Assembly (NCBI GenBank): GCA_033557835.1
Contig: JAWQRO010000125.1
Location: 1-54,050, forward strand
Direction of reading: 5' to 3'
DNA: 54,050 nt
DNA from: Helochares maculicollis
Lineage: Eukaryota > Arthropoda > Insecta > Coleoptera > Hydrophilidae
The position numbers and the translations under genes were made by a program. Below the pieces are notes generated by a model. The model did no database searches and was not told the origin of the DNA. It was given only the letters and a program-made list of their open reading frames with translations. Of this stretch, positions 14,182 to 26,780 are shown piece after piece; within the stretch, counting starts at the first letter, position 1; each line of letters opens with the position of its first letter.

Positions 14182-14706
14182 GACAGACGGTTTCTCAATG
14201 AATGTGGATGTGGAATGTCTCCCAGAAATCTTCCCTTTTGCCTTTGCTTGCATTCATTGTAATGGAAACAATAACACGCGATTTGCACGATGAGTTTCCG
14301 TGCACTCTGCTCTATGTAGATGACGTCATGTTAGCGCAAAAAAACATTGCAGCAGCGTGTGCAGACTTAGAGCGACTGATTTGACCAGTTCGGAATTCGA
14401 CTAAACATTTCAAAAACAGAGTACTTGGACGCTGTTCCATCCCAAGACTTAACGGCGAAGCGCTGTCAAAGACCAATAAGTTTCGGCACCTAGGGTCCCT
14501 CCTTCAAAGCTATAGTTGCCTTTACGGCGACCTACGAGCACGTACCAATGGAGATTGAATGATGTGAAGAAAACTCACAGGCGTACTATGCGACCGAAAA
14601 AAGCTCATACACTAAGTTCAAAGATTTATTGCACAGTCGTCCGTCCGGGAGTGCTTTATGGAACTTAATGCTGCCCGACAACTCGACTCATCGAGCGACG
14701 TTCATA
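14182..14706 (+). mobile_element. RTE-like non-LTR retrotransposon, reverse-transcriptase fragment (pseudogene)
   Basis: The fragment covers the RT palm and thumb. In order it shows TDGFSMNVDV (about 14184), LLPLLAFIVMETITRDL (the usual SPLLF..VMDT.TRDL block), LLYVDDVMLA with the catalytic YxDD box at 14313-14324, then FGIRLNISKTEYL, FRHLGSLLQ, KLTGVLCDRKKL and CTVVRPGVLYG, ending near 14706. This motif order matches the RTE clade of arthropods and nematodes. At least four frameshifts and several stops separate the blocks, so it is dead. The endonuclease domain upstream is absent and no target-site duplication was found. The YADD Ala is Val here. Confidence 0.85.
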
Positions 14707-17289
14707 TATAAAATTAAAAATCCTATAATTAGATCAACTTTAGCTTAACTCTTATTGTAATATTGGGAGTTATTGAATAAAGTGTTATTATTTCAGTGGA
14801 ACCATACATTGTTATTAAATTTTAGGGCATGCAGGACTACCAGCAATACAACTTTAACAGTTTTAATTACTATTAATATTCTTAATAATTGAGCCATCAA
14901 TTTTTGTCTCTGACATCTTAAACTAAAAATCACTTCAACCTGTTTATCCACTGAGAACAGTTACATCTTAAAATGCTTATTGCAAAATCTAAAAACTAGG
15001 ATTTATAAAAATTGACGGTACTTCATCTGCAATACCTGAAGACTGCCTCAACTTAGCCCGTTAAAACTATTTTACTTCGGTTAAGTACTCATCAGCTATT
15101 TATTTTAAGCATTTGATATTTTGCTTTCAACACAACTACATTCAAAGTCCTGCACACTGCGCCGCCACCTTGTAATGGAAAACATAATGATACCTTACGT
15201 AGAATAAATTTCCCTGATGATAAATATTCTAAGGCGGGTCCATATTACACGAACAAACAAACAGTGAAAAAGGGTGTGCCTAGTTATAAAATGGAAATTA
15301 GTAATTCGCGAACGTCAATGAGAAAATGTTATTCAAACGGGGGTAAATCATTTATACAAATATTCCGTTCTCAGTAGAAAGAGGAGGGTGTAGGTGGAGG
15401 GCGGTACTTTGTCGCATTCTGGGTAGCTAACGAGGCTGTCAAGTAATTTTATTTCTAATCCTCTGTCTGGGCGAAAGTGACAAGGACAGCTTATTAAATA
15501 CACCGTCAGTTGTTTGAAGGCAGAGAAGCAGTTTATTTAGGTGGAGGAAATGTGTACATCCTCTTTATCTTAAAAAAGAGGAAATTTCCGCCCGAGATAA
15601 GTTCGAGTTAAGAGGCTTACAAATCATTTTGAATATCCCCAATAACTTTTTTATATTAGTGCCATTACGAAAATGAAGTATGCGCAAGAAAGGTTCGGCC
15701 GGAGAAAAATTGCTCAATTAACCGATTTTTTTCGTATTGAAACATTAAGTTTCATTCTCTCTTTTGGTGTGGGTTTTAACCAAGTGATTACTCAGTAGCT
15801 GTTTACATCATCGCATACTGTTTGTAATATAGTTTATATTTTCCTACACTACCAAACTTTTGGAATTGAACAAAGCAGCATAATCAGAACAATTTATTTT
15901 ACTTTCTTGAGAAACGTAAGGCGATGTTAATATTACCTAAATATCTTAGTAAATAATTTTCTGTTAAAATCGACACCTTGTGAATCATTTTTTATAATAG
16001 TTTTCAACAGTATAGTCAACTATGCAATTTCTACAAATGACTAATTTCAGTGTAATTCATTCATTTTTGGTTACATGTCAATAACAAAATCACAGCATTA
16101 AGTTATAAGAACAAAATTTGAGTTTATACTTTTCTAGCAACTACAAATGTGTATGGTTTTGAAGTGTATGTTATGGCTATTATATACACCACGCTACAAT
16201 TATACCATTTTCGTCTACTTTTAACTTTTAATGTTTCCAGTGAAATGTGTCACTAGTCTGGCAAATTGTGATATTTGGAAATATGAAAATAAATATTTCG
16301 CCAACATGTAGCAAATAAACACGAGATTTCACCGTACATTTACTTTCATGATTTCAGTCTCATGACAATACATAATAAAATGAACATTTGGCTTTAAAAC
16401 CAGACTTATTAGTTTTAAAATGTGCAATTCGATCCTGTAATTGAAAAAACTGTGGTTTTCCATTCACAATTGAGATCCTATTTCAGCCATTATGTATCCC
16501 AATGTAAAATATATTCACTTGTTCGTACTTTTAATTCGTTTTGCATATTGTGTGCAGTGCCTGTAATATCGTTGTAATTAATGGCATTTATTTAGAACGA
16601 TGTTGTTCATTATTAGGATATGAATGTGGAGAGTATTTAATGCAATTTCAAACATATACATATTTGGAACTCTAATGGAGCTTAGATTAATGCTTTTACA
16701 CCCAGGCGCAGAGCGGCTTAATTTCACATTGTCCATATTTTATGTAAAAAATTTTGTTTATTAATGCAACTAAGTAGTAATTTCCATGTTTAAGTGGATT
16801 ACGAGATGAACTGAGTCATAATATTTGTGTTAAACAAATTAATGTTTAAATAAAATTGATATTTACATATTTTGCGAGTATTTTGCAAAAAAATTATCAC
16901 AGAAGCTTTAGTATTTTTACTTCTAAGAACATTTCTTAGAGGTGGCAGCGAGTTTAAAACAAAGGGGTCCCATTTGTGTAGTTAAAGTGTTCTCTAGAAA
17001 TGTTGGTGCCAGTAGCAAGAAATATCATAAAAATGGAAGTAGTGTTAGACAATTATTTTTGCATGGATTTTGATGCATCAAGTCAAAGCGAAGAAGAGAC
17101 AAGGAATTATCCGGCCCAGGCCTCATTTAAAGTCGTTCAAAAGCTTTTGATTTTATCAAGGAATAGTACTCGCCGGGAAACGCGATGTCTTTTGACTACA
17201 ACATTATCTTCTGATTAACGTTAATTACTTGATGCTAAATAATAGTAATACTCAATTATATAATTATGAAGACTATAATTAGCTTCAGA
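14707..17289. other. AT-rich non-coding stretch
   Basis: No coding evidence. Holds an 8-bp stem hairpin at 15559-15582 in a slightly GC-richer patch (15.36-15.62 kb). It also holds GGTGGCAGCGAG at 16941-16952, discussed in the findings as a possible primer-binding-site relic. Confidence 0.5.
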
Positions 17290-18700
17290 TGGAATTAAAG
17301 TTTGATATTATCCAAAGAAGAGGACGAAAGGGATTCGTTCTGCATAAAACGAACAACAAAAGGAACAGAATGGGACGAAGGAGTTTCGGGCATTTTGATC
17401 TAGATTCTTTCTCAGAACTCCTCTGCCGCTATCGCCGCCTTTACCGTGTCTCACCGCTGGCATTTTGGGCCGCGACGCTCCGCTCCTTTCCAGACCACAC
17501 GACTTCAACCGCACCCGCGTTACCCTTACAAATGTGTTTGACCTAACTTTGTTTAATCTGATAAACGTATTTCCGGAAAGTTAAATAACTCCGAATTAAT
17601 TTCGGTATAACGAATTCGCAACTTTTAGCGCACCAACGGGAACTGTTAGTTTTTCCCGCAAAGGCCTTTCTCTTCTATTATTTGCAGTTGATGGGGAAAA
17701 TTCACATGAACTTCTGATTTTAATTAGAAATGCCTTGGCGGCAGCTTGGAGAGTCTAAACGATGTTTTCTTGGCCTTATCTATTATGACGGGCCTCTTAA
17801 GCCTTCAAAATGCTCGTCAAGTGTCGTTTTGGTGTTGTCATTACGAATTTTTAAAAATTGGCAGTTTAGACGTTGACATAGTAAACCTAAGAATCATTTT
17901 ATTATAAGATATAAACATACTTATTTCTGTTCTACTTTTAAAAATAACGCGCTCTTTGCATATTCCAAAATAAACTGCATTTATTTGAAATTTATTATTA
18001 AAACGTAAACATTGTTCAAAAGTTTTGGGAGCATCAGAGATTTATACGCTTACAAAAGAAAACGTACTGGTGTCTAATTAAACGTTTTTCTTTGTGAAAC
18101 TTTTTCGATGAAGCAACAAAAAAGTCCAGGAAGGAAATGAATGCACGATTTCTCGACCCACGTTAACTGTAAGGTTTTTCAGCTAAAACAGCAGTTCGAA
18201 TTTTTCAGCCATTATTGACCCATCCCAAGTCTCGCTCTAAAATCCCAATTGTGTAGCAATTAGCTATTTACATTTTTTGTTGTTTTAGCTGCTGCAGCGG
18301 CCAGCAATTATTTACTTTCACTTCAAGTTAACCGGTTGAAATACTGCCGAGGGCATTAATGCTCTTTATATCCAGCGCTTTGCACAACAAGGAATCGCCG
18401 AGCGCAAACTATGTGAGGAGACTTTTGTTGATTTAAGAAATGCGACTGCCATCTATTATCTTCTTAACGCAGCAAAATGTGCAATTTGTTCTTTAAGGAA
18501 ACAAATCGTGCTTCAGTTTCTCCCTCATGTTTATTTACCAACTCGGGATTTATGAATTCGCCATTTGTATTAATTCGCTGCATTGCATTGATCGACCATT
18601 TGCATAAGATAAGCCAATTCTAGGTGAGTTATGTAGCTTATAAATAGCGCAGCCTGAAAATTAATTGAGATGTAAATAAGCTGACTGCGGAATTAAAACA
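17290..18700. promoter_or_regulatory. Long GC-richer block, candidate enhancer cluster
   Basis: Complexity is raised in two parts, about 17.29-17.83 and 18.18-18.70 kb. The second holds an octamer next to a GATA site (18598-18613), several TAATT/AATTA cores and a CTGCTGCAG palindrome near 18290. The 85-codon plus frame at 17289-17546 has no recognisable domain. This is the best enhancer-like stretch in the window by eye, but function is inferred only. Confidence 0.35.
18598..18613 (+). promoter_or_regulatory. Octamer (ATTTGCAT) adjoining GATA site
   Basis: ATTTGCAT at 18598-18605 is the consensus POU-domain octamer. It is followed directly by AGATAAG at 18607-18613, a consensus GATA-factor site. 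Such spacing is common in enhancers but can arise by chance in AT-rich DNA. Confidence 0.35.
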
Positions 18701-21339
18701 AATGGTTTTGCGCCACAGTAAATAAACACTGCAATTTTATTTTTAATTTGAAATTATTAAGTAGAATCTGACAATATTTAAGTCTTTATAGTCAAAGTTT
18801 GTATGTATGTGTATTATTTCAAATATTTACAATGAAGCGCTTATTTTGAGTGATGGCTTATGAGGAAGCAAAAACAAACGTATTGCAACAGTCAAAGACC
18901 TGAAGCAAGATTAAACTTCCAACACCACAATATAGAAACCTCGTTCAATCCAACATCCAGGACGAAAAGGACATAGAGACAAGGAAATTGAAGTAAGGAT
19001 GAAAATGCAAAGCGGTGCAATCTGACTTTCCCACTTCTTGACTGTCTGCAAGCGGTTGATAAGACTGCACCAGTGCAGTATATAACGCACTTACAGTTCC
19101 ACTTCTTCCATATGTAACTGAATTGCCAGACGCCAGACGAAGGCAGATCAACCTAACGTAATTTCTATGGGGAAAACTGAATTATGTTCGGCGTATAAAA
19201 GAAGCTTGTGCATATAGTAAGCTTGTTGACACGTCGTTTCCACTTAGATTTTATTCCGACGCAATTTAGGTGAACAAACGTAGCATTTTCAGAACCAAAT
19301 ATGCAGCACCTACTCAAACAGCAATTATTAAGAAATGTTCGCCCTTGGAAAACGAAATACAAATCATAGCCAGTTAAGTTAATGGCACTACTTCCATCAG
19401 CCTACAAAAAATTGAATCATCTCAAGAATATTTTAAAAAGGGATGAACTAAAGCAATTAAAGTAACTAACTTAAACAGGATAAAATGAAGGAAAATTTTC
19501 CGACTCCGACAACCAACGCTTCACAACTAATTTAAGAATTTCCAACTGATGAATAATAATAAAACCATAACTGGAGAGAGCATTCGAGATAGCAATACTT
19601 CCTCCCGCACGCAAATTTATAACTTAAAGATATTAAATTCAAAAATACAAACAGGATATATTTCTGCGAGCTAGAGTACCGCCCGAGCTCCCCGTTTCCT
19701 AATTGCATTTGAATTTATCTTCATTATCTAATCCAGCGCTTAAATTAAATCTTTAAACTTTGTATTATCAAGATTTATATCATTTTTGTTGTTAAGTGGC
19801 GGTATTTTGCCAAAGGAGAAAGGCAACTGAGCTTGAGAAATGCCGTACATATCTCAACCTCTACGCCTACCAACGCCAGGTTGTGACAGCAAATCTATAA
19901 CAAATGATTCCCTGCTATGGAGTGCCAAATTTTCTCTAGGTTTCTTTACATTTGCCTCCATAAAAATACGTTCAAGTGGAACCGCTTTTTCATGTCGTCG
20001 AAAGTTGTGTTCCAGCTTTTTCTTTCTTGTTCCTCTCTGCTCGGTTCTAACTCGTTCTGTGGATAAAATAAGAGGAATGCCTTTGGATTATATTCCAGAA
20101 CAAAAGTTATTATTACTTTTGCGAAGTTTTTTAACATCGATTTTTTCATTGCACCGAATGGGAAATATTTTGAAAAGGACACTCTCTTGTCAACTGTAGT
20201 TGTGGCATTTGTTTGAGGATTTATTAGACAGATTTCTTAAACGAAGTTCAGATCGGGAATCAGTTCCTGTTTTTCTTGAATAATAAGATAAACACTGACT
20301 CATAAAGTCAGTCGTCTATTATTATGGAGTCGATACTTAAATTTGCTACCAAAATGTAACATTTTTAAATATCTGTGCTTATTTTCAGTTAAAAGAATAG
20401 CACTTCATGTGCTTCTGTGAGAAATTGAAGGATTTAATTGGCACAAAACCAAAATGATAATTATTGGTGCAATTACCAAGAGTTTTATAAATATGAAATA
20501 TATTTAGGATAATCTATGAACCAGTGTTCCCTTTATCACAGTTTGGCAGGTATTATCTAATCTCAATTAGAAACGATATTCTTATTTTTTACCAAAGCGT
20601 TTTATTTAATTGATGGGGTTGTAGTAGCAAAAAAATTACAATATAAATTTACTGTCAAGTATATTATTTGTAATAGTTGAATTAACCGTGACGGATTTTC
20701 TACAATAATATACACTTTTACTATTACCAGAAGTCGTAACTTTTTATTATTTTTAATTTACTGTAGTGCTGAGGCTTTATTTTATTTGGCATGCATTTTA
20801 GCATGACTAAAGGATTAAGGAACGAAAAGAACTTGTGTATCATAATAAGATAAAGTGCAGATAAAAATACATTAAAGAGGGTAAGAGCAAATAACTGCAG
20901 GAAAAAACCATGCCTATGACGTACCGACATAATAAATACAATTGGTTGCACGTAGCAGCACCACTGCGTACCTTTAGAGCAGGGCACCACCGCAAGCGTT
21001 AGGGGAAGTTTCCGGAGCGAAACAAATAGAGTATTAGAGTGTATAATAGAGTTTCAGCAGTTTAAGTCGAAGTGAGTGTAAATAATTACCGCCCGTTGAA
21101 GCCAGACAACAAAAAATGTAAATTGCTAATTGCGAGAGAATTGGTATTTTCAAACGAAATAATCTACGGTCGTGAACAAGGGGTTTTCTCAACAGTAGAA
21201 AGTACGTGCTCTGAGCTGAATGAATTAAAATTACAAGGATGACATTTTAATTAACATGATAAATGTAGATAACGCTGCGTGAATTATTCCCTCAATAAAA
21301 GATGTCGTAGATTATTTAATATATTCTAAAGATGAGAAG
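18701..21339. other. AT-rich stretch without recognised genes
   Basis: A less AT-rich patch at 18.90-19.35 kb carries a 68-codon minus frame, and 19.84-20.20 kb has a 119-codon plus frame. Neither translation is recognisable. A small hairpin (7-bp stem, 5-base loop) lies at 20294-20312. Confidence 0.45.
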
Positions 21340-21640
21340 AGTAGGACGCCATCGCATTGCCGCGATCCCGAGCGCCGCCACCGCCACCATCGCATCACCG
21401 CACCCAGTTCAATGCGAAAGAAATAAAATATTCGTCACGAGATAAAATCTGGAAAGTTCTGAAAGTTTTCCAGTTTAGATATTCTGGTAACAATAGGCTC
21501 GAATACTTTGCTCTGGATGAACGGGAGAACTTACGGATGTAACGGGTGGAAGCTGTCACGAAGCCTCCCAAAACTGTCACCAACAGAACCATTAAACAAT
21601 ATATCTGACGAGACGTAAAAATACACATCATGAGCAGGGG
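21340..21640. promoter_or_regulatory. GC-rich patch
   Basis: A CG-rich run at 21348-21415 with clustered GCCGCCACCGCCACC, sharply different from the flanks. No domain in any frame. Confidence 0.25.
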
Positions 21641-22899
21641 CGTGGATTCATGTCGCTTGTGAAAATGTTACATTGCTCTTCGTCTCTTCAATAAAAGGAA
21701 TGTAGCTGGGTTATGTAAGCTAGTAATTTTCTTTGTAAGTTAATTTTAGGCGGTATTATAATAAAATTTGTCTTTCACATTTTAGATTATTTATGTATGC
21801 TTACTTTTAATTTGATTGATGAGCTCTGTGGGCACGCTTAATTCAAGCCAATGAAATGTTGAAAATCTACTGATAGCAGTATATCTCATCCATGCCTAGT
21901 TTGCAACTTAGAGATTTTGCGATGTAAACTTGATTAACTTGTTCCCGAGAAAAATTTGACCTAGATATATTTCTAAGTGATTACAGAGACTTGTTTATTA
22001 ATTAAAACTGATGGGCATTTTCATGCAAGACTTTTTTGTTCACATTTTGTTTTTTAAATTTATTAATTCGATTTACCAAAACCACAAAACTGGTTTTTAT
22101 TGAAAACCGCGACTATTAAATTTTCTATTTGTCGAAAATTCAAATTGAAATTTTTTTTGAGATTTGGAAGTTAAAATAATTTCACTGCTGCAGGATAAAT
22201 GAGTTTTGAAAAAGGGAATGACTTAGTTTAAACTTGTTCGCTTTTCATACAGTGGACGACCAAGTTCAATGCTATCATCACTATCGCAATATTTGTTAGC
22301 AAATGTGTTTTACTATGGTAAAGAGTATAATTAATCCTACAAAGTTCAGTAGACGAGTTATAATCTGAAAAATGTAGCTTTTCACATATGTATTAATATC
22401 CTGCTAACTAAGCAGATACAAACAATTACTAATATAAAAACTTTAGTTTTATACCCAACAATTACTAAATGTAATAGTTCTTCCTAACAAAATCTGTGTA
22501 TCTGTGTATAATATCAACTCATAAGCAACGAAGTGAGAGAAATCCAAATATAAACTGAATTACTTGAAAAAATAAAGTACTGAATTGAAAAAAGTCAAAT
22601 TTACGAAAATAATTTAATAACTAAAAGATTAAAATATGAAAGTTAAAATAATATTATTGATATGCATATCCAGTAATTTATAAGATTTTTTAAGTAATCT
22701 TGACTAAACGAGACGCAAGAAAATTATATCGAAATTGCTGATAAAATGACCGTGTATTGATTTCTAACTAAATACTAAATTTCGATTTACATACATAAAG
22801 CTAGGGATCAAACATAGCGCCATAAGGCACCCAGGAACCAAACTTAATAGTTCCAACCTCCAAATGAGCCTAAGGAACCTTCTTTCTACTCGAAAGTAA
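21641..22899. other. AT-rich stretch, nothing recognised
   Basis: No open frame, repeat or motif I can support. Confidence 0.5.
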
Positions 22900-23350
22900 T
22901 AATTTAACTCACAAATGCCCGTGTGAGCACGTGACACAAACTAGAGAGAGAATATATTGGAGACGAGAGGAGTTAGCTCCTGGCAGTGATTGAGATAAAT
23001 TATAAATAATTCCGAGGCAATTTGAATTAAGGCCCCTCACGGACGGAGACACGCGAGGCGTGCCACGCCCTACGGGGCCTACGGACATGCTGGCTCTGCA
23101 GATTGTTTCTTTGTATAATTTCTCATTCACGATCTTGCAACTGTAAGCACGATTGTGTCGGGGAAAGGGCCCCTGTAAATTTTACATATTGCATGTAGCC
23201 GGTAGTGCACAATATTGAAAATTAATACTCCGTGGCGTGCCGGCGTCAGCAGAAATACATTGTTTATGATTTATAATTGTCTGGAGATATTTGCAGGTAG
23301 CAAAGTGAGGGTCTGTCGCGTCTCAATGCAGCGTGCCGGAAGGGCCTTTT
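22900..23350. promoter_or_regulatory. GC-richer island, candidate regulatory element
   Basis: Contains GC-rich runs at about 23035-23095 and 23230-23250 and a CACGTG E-box at 22927-22932. The 73-codon minus frame (22909-23130) is unrecognised. Composition suggests a conserved non-coding element. Confidence 0.3.
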
Positions 23351-24399
23351 TATTGTTCTATGGCTGTATGCTACTTGTAAATTATTAACCTTGTCAGAAA
23401 CGCTTGCGAGGTGCTGAAACTTTTATTGCTGCACTTTTTTTATTTGTGTTGTACAATCTAATTATTTACTATGAACTACAGGTGATCAAAATTATTGATG
23501 CGATAAAACACTAAGTTTTATTTTTAACAATTTTTTACCAGTCATGATCAAGTGTTATTTTTAGTAACTAGCTATTTTTGGAAGATTTTGCCCGTGGTAT
23601 ATCTTATTTATCTCTTAAATAAATTTATACTAATTAACAATAACTTTTTCATGTCTGACCTTGTTATTCTGTGCAGTCTTTTGCTTTTTCTTTGATAGTC
23701 AGCATGTTTATATTTCTGTAAAAGACGTAATATTTATAGAAGCGTAATTCGCAATAGACTTTAGTGTCTACAAGTCCAAAATTAAATACTGTAGGTCTAG
23801 ACGTATTTCAGCATGTCTTTGTTTAATAGCTTTTTATATCATAAATTGAACAGTCGAATTGTTTTCCTAGAATTTGGTATAGAATTCTCTATATTTTGTA
23901 TGTTGTTTTTTGTCTTTTTAAGTTTACGCTCAAACATTTGATAAAAATAAAATAAGCGCTGATATTAATGGTGATCTTTTTCTTTTTCATTCATTACTTT
24001 GTTTTCGTGTAAGACGTTGAGCTTAGTTTTAGGTGTAGCAGGATGAAGGTAAAGAGTTTCTTCTGAAAGACCCAGTGTCTTTTCTAAAGGAAACCTAAGT
24101 GCTGGAGGTCAAAGTAAAAAGCGTCCAAGACCTAACTGACAAGGTCTCGTCACCCTGGAAACTTACACATAACATAATATACTATTAGAGCCTAATTATA
24201 TTATCTAGATGAAAATCCAAGACTTCTGATATTGGAACTATGTATTAACGTGTTACTGGTATACTGCTATAATTGCAGAATATCAAACGATGTTGAAAGC
24301 CTGTGCTAATTTGTGTGTATGCAATTCGTATTGCAAGAAAAACAAACACTTTCATGCGAATAGAATGACAAAACCAGCTTTTTTAAAACTCTGTTCCAC
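23351..24399. other. AT-rich stretch
   Basis: No gene recognised. Its right part may include the 3' end of the mariner relic that starts being readable at about 24400. Confidence 0.45.
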
Positions 24400-25340
24400 C
24401 ACTCCGTACATTTATCCCAACTTCCGCCAAAATTGTAAATACCACGCCAGTAGAAATGTTCTTATTTTGCCGCAAACCATGCATCAAACTATTTTTCCAC
24501 ATCTTTATACAAACCAAAGCGCTCATCAGGAAATGAATGACCCATCGATGCAAACAAGTCGTAATCTTAATTCTTCTGGTGTCTCGCGAATCGGTTTTGC
24601 CGTCTGTGATGGAGCTTTGTCATGAAGAAGATGACTGTGATACTTCTTGTTCTTGATATTCTGGACATTTTTCAGCACACAAACGGCTTAACTTGATTAT
24701 CTGCTGCTGGTAAGATTTAGTTTTAATCGACATTTAAACAGTTCGTTATAACTAACGCCTCTCTGTTCTCCCCAAACACAAAGCATCAGCGTTCTGCTGA
24801 ATAGATTCGTTCTTGTGGTAAATGTGGATGATGCACCTTCGTCAGTTTATAATTAGTTACGCTTAAGATTCTTAAAATAAATGCAAAAATTATTACTTTT
24901 TGTACTAAGCGAGACAATTTTCACACGTGCTTTTGTATTTGTTGAGTAACTCCCAATTGTAGTGCGTGTTGCTTTTATGTTTGTAAACTAGCTTCGTCCA
25001 ACAATGCTTGCAATTCTCTATCTTGGTATTTTGTTGGCGGTTATCTGCAACAACGAACTCACCAGTTTTGAAATGTTAAATCTATCGCTCACACAAATCT
25101 TGCAATAAAGCGTGTTCATTATAAGGTATTTGAAGTAATTGTTATTATTTAGCAATGATTTTCTTCAACCGAAAACAAAAAATAATGCTGCCTGCGAATG
25201 TTCTTTATTGGGTATAAATTCAATACATTGAACACGACGATACGACTCGATACACATCGTATTTTAGCCATCGCCTGAAACTTGTTTATGATAACAAAAT
25301 TGAACATTATCAAATCATTATTTGTTACCTTAGGTGCGCA
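24400..25340 (-). mobile_element. Ancient mariner-family transposase relic
   Basis: On the minus strand, family blocks appear in the correct order across three frames. They are a helix-turn-helix part with ELQALLDEA (24991-25016) and LGVTQQ (24940-24959), then MLCVWGEQRGVSYNELF starting at 24786. The catalytic-D box reads HDKAPSQTAKPIRE from 24624 (family HDN.R.H.AK), and the C-terminal FYWRGIYNF lies at 24435-24455. Mariner transposases carry these at matching distances: LQALLDED...QLGVTQ, MLCVWWDQ.GV.YYELL, HDNARPH. Stops and frameshifts are many, and Asn of HDN is Lys. No inverted repeats were found. The 111-codon plus frame at 24290-24625 is an antisense shadow. It differs from the 36.5 kb mariner. 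Confidence 0.75.
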
Positions 25341-25799
25341 TTTCATTACCCCTAGTTACAGGGTTTGAGGATCTCAGGACCAAATGCTATTTTAAAGGAA
25401 AGGGTTCATTATCTTAAGGAACGGACATTCGATTAATTTAAGTATCACTTTCAGTTCATATTCAAACTTCGTATTTAGCTTTACAGCAACGCCACTGTTT
25501 TTGCCTTAAAATACACCGGTATTTACATATATTGAAGTAAAATTTCTGGTAGTGATGCACCCTTAGATAATCAAAAATAGCATCATTTAATATTGTTTTG
25601 TATATTTAGTCTTCATTTGCCTCCTATATTATCATCAGCATTAAAACTGGGCGCAAAATAAACGTTGTAAACCTACTTTTTACAACTACTTTACAAATAT
25701 AAAATCTGTCATAATAAATTTATTATCATATATTTTTTATAATTCTCCTTACATTTCACACTGCTTTCTGAACCAAAACACTTTTAATCTATTTGTTCA
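25341..25799. other. AT-rich spacer
   Basis: No feature supported; the 5' end of the mariner relic may extend slightly into it. Confidence 0.45.
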
Positions 25800-26780
25800 A
25801 AATTCATAATACCTACGGCCCGCTGAACTTCCACCGAGAGCAAGCAAGTTACGAGTTAATCACAGAGTTATGCTTTTCGCCGCAATCGCGAACTATACTA
25901 AAACGTTCTTCCGCCTGAACGCTCTCCCTTTTCTCTTTCTAGAAGCTCCCCTTTCTGAAAGCGGTAATCCAACTTGTTTAACCAGTCACAATTTTTCCTT
26001 GTTAGGAAAACAGAAACAAATTCGGTTATTGTTGGATGAGTCATCCAGGACGGTAAATTACATTTTACAATTTGCATCTACTTTGTCGCTACTCCCTAGC
26101 TTGGCGTCGAGCGAAGCGGTGCTAAGCGATGCGACGAAGATGAGAGACGAGTCATAGCGCGAGGGCGAGGCGCTAACCCGCTTTCCTAATTTCCACTTAT
26201 TTCAAATATCTCTTTCTGAATCTTGATCGCCTTCGTGTGCAAGGTTTTATAATAACTTTCAATCCCGTTCCTAAATCTCTACTTTCGTGTTCAATTTCCT
26301 TCTCGGGCCGTCCCTCACCCAGCCCCTCATCCTCTAACAAAGTCCCTAACTTTGCTAATGAGCAGTTTATCGTCCCGCCTCCCCACTCCTTCACTGGTTA
26401 CTAGTAATTACCCGAATTTGTACTCTAGCACCGAGTATACAGTGAATTTAACTCTTCCTAACCAAGAGTCGGGTTCATGAATTAGACACTGTTTCTTATT
26501 CAATTTCGTTCAAACGCTTTTCCCTTATCTTAATTAAAATTAGCAGATTTTACTTCGTTGCCGCTGTTGAGCTGACTTTGCCGCTTTTACACCCCACAGT
26601 AATTAATGTGCTTTTTTTATTTTCGGCGTTTTTGTTTTGAATTCAACATCGAGTTTAATTAGCAAGCAATATGTTTGTGACCGCACTGGAAATTTATAGG
26701 TGGTGCTTAAGGTGCTGCTAATGCCGAATTATGGAGCAAATTTGCCGAACTCATGAGTCACTTTCTATTTCTTGTGGTAA
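25800..26780. promoter_or_regulatory. GC-richer block, candidate regulatory element
   Basis: Raised GC at 25.80-26.40 kb, with AGCGAAGCGGTGCTAAGCGATG around 26108-26130, continuing to about 26.78 kb. The 95-codon plus frame (25870-26157) is unrecognised. A related AAGCGATGCGA-type motif appears inverted near 33485-33515. Confidence 0.25.

Noticed and set aside
19840..20199. 119-codon plus-strand frame
   Set aside because: Low-complexity Phe/Leu/Ser-rich translation, no domain, no splice or start evidence.
24290..24625. 111-codon plus-strand frame
   Set aside because: It is antisense to the minus-strand mariner relic, so it is a shadow.
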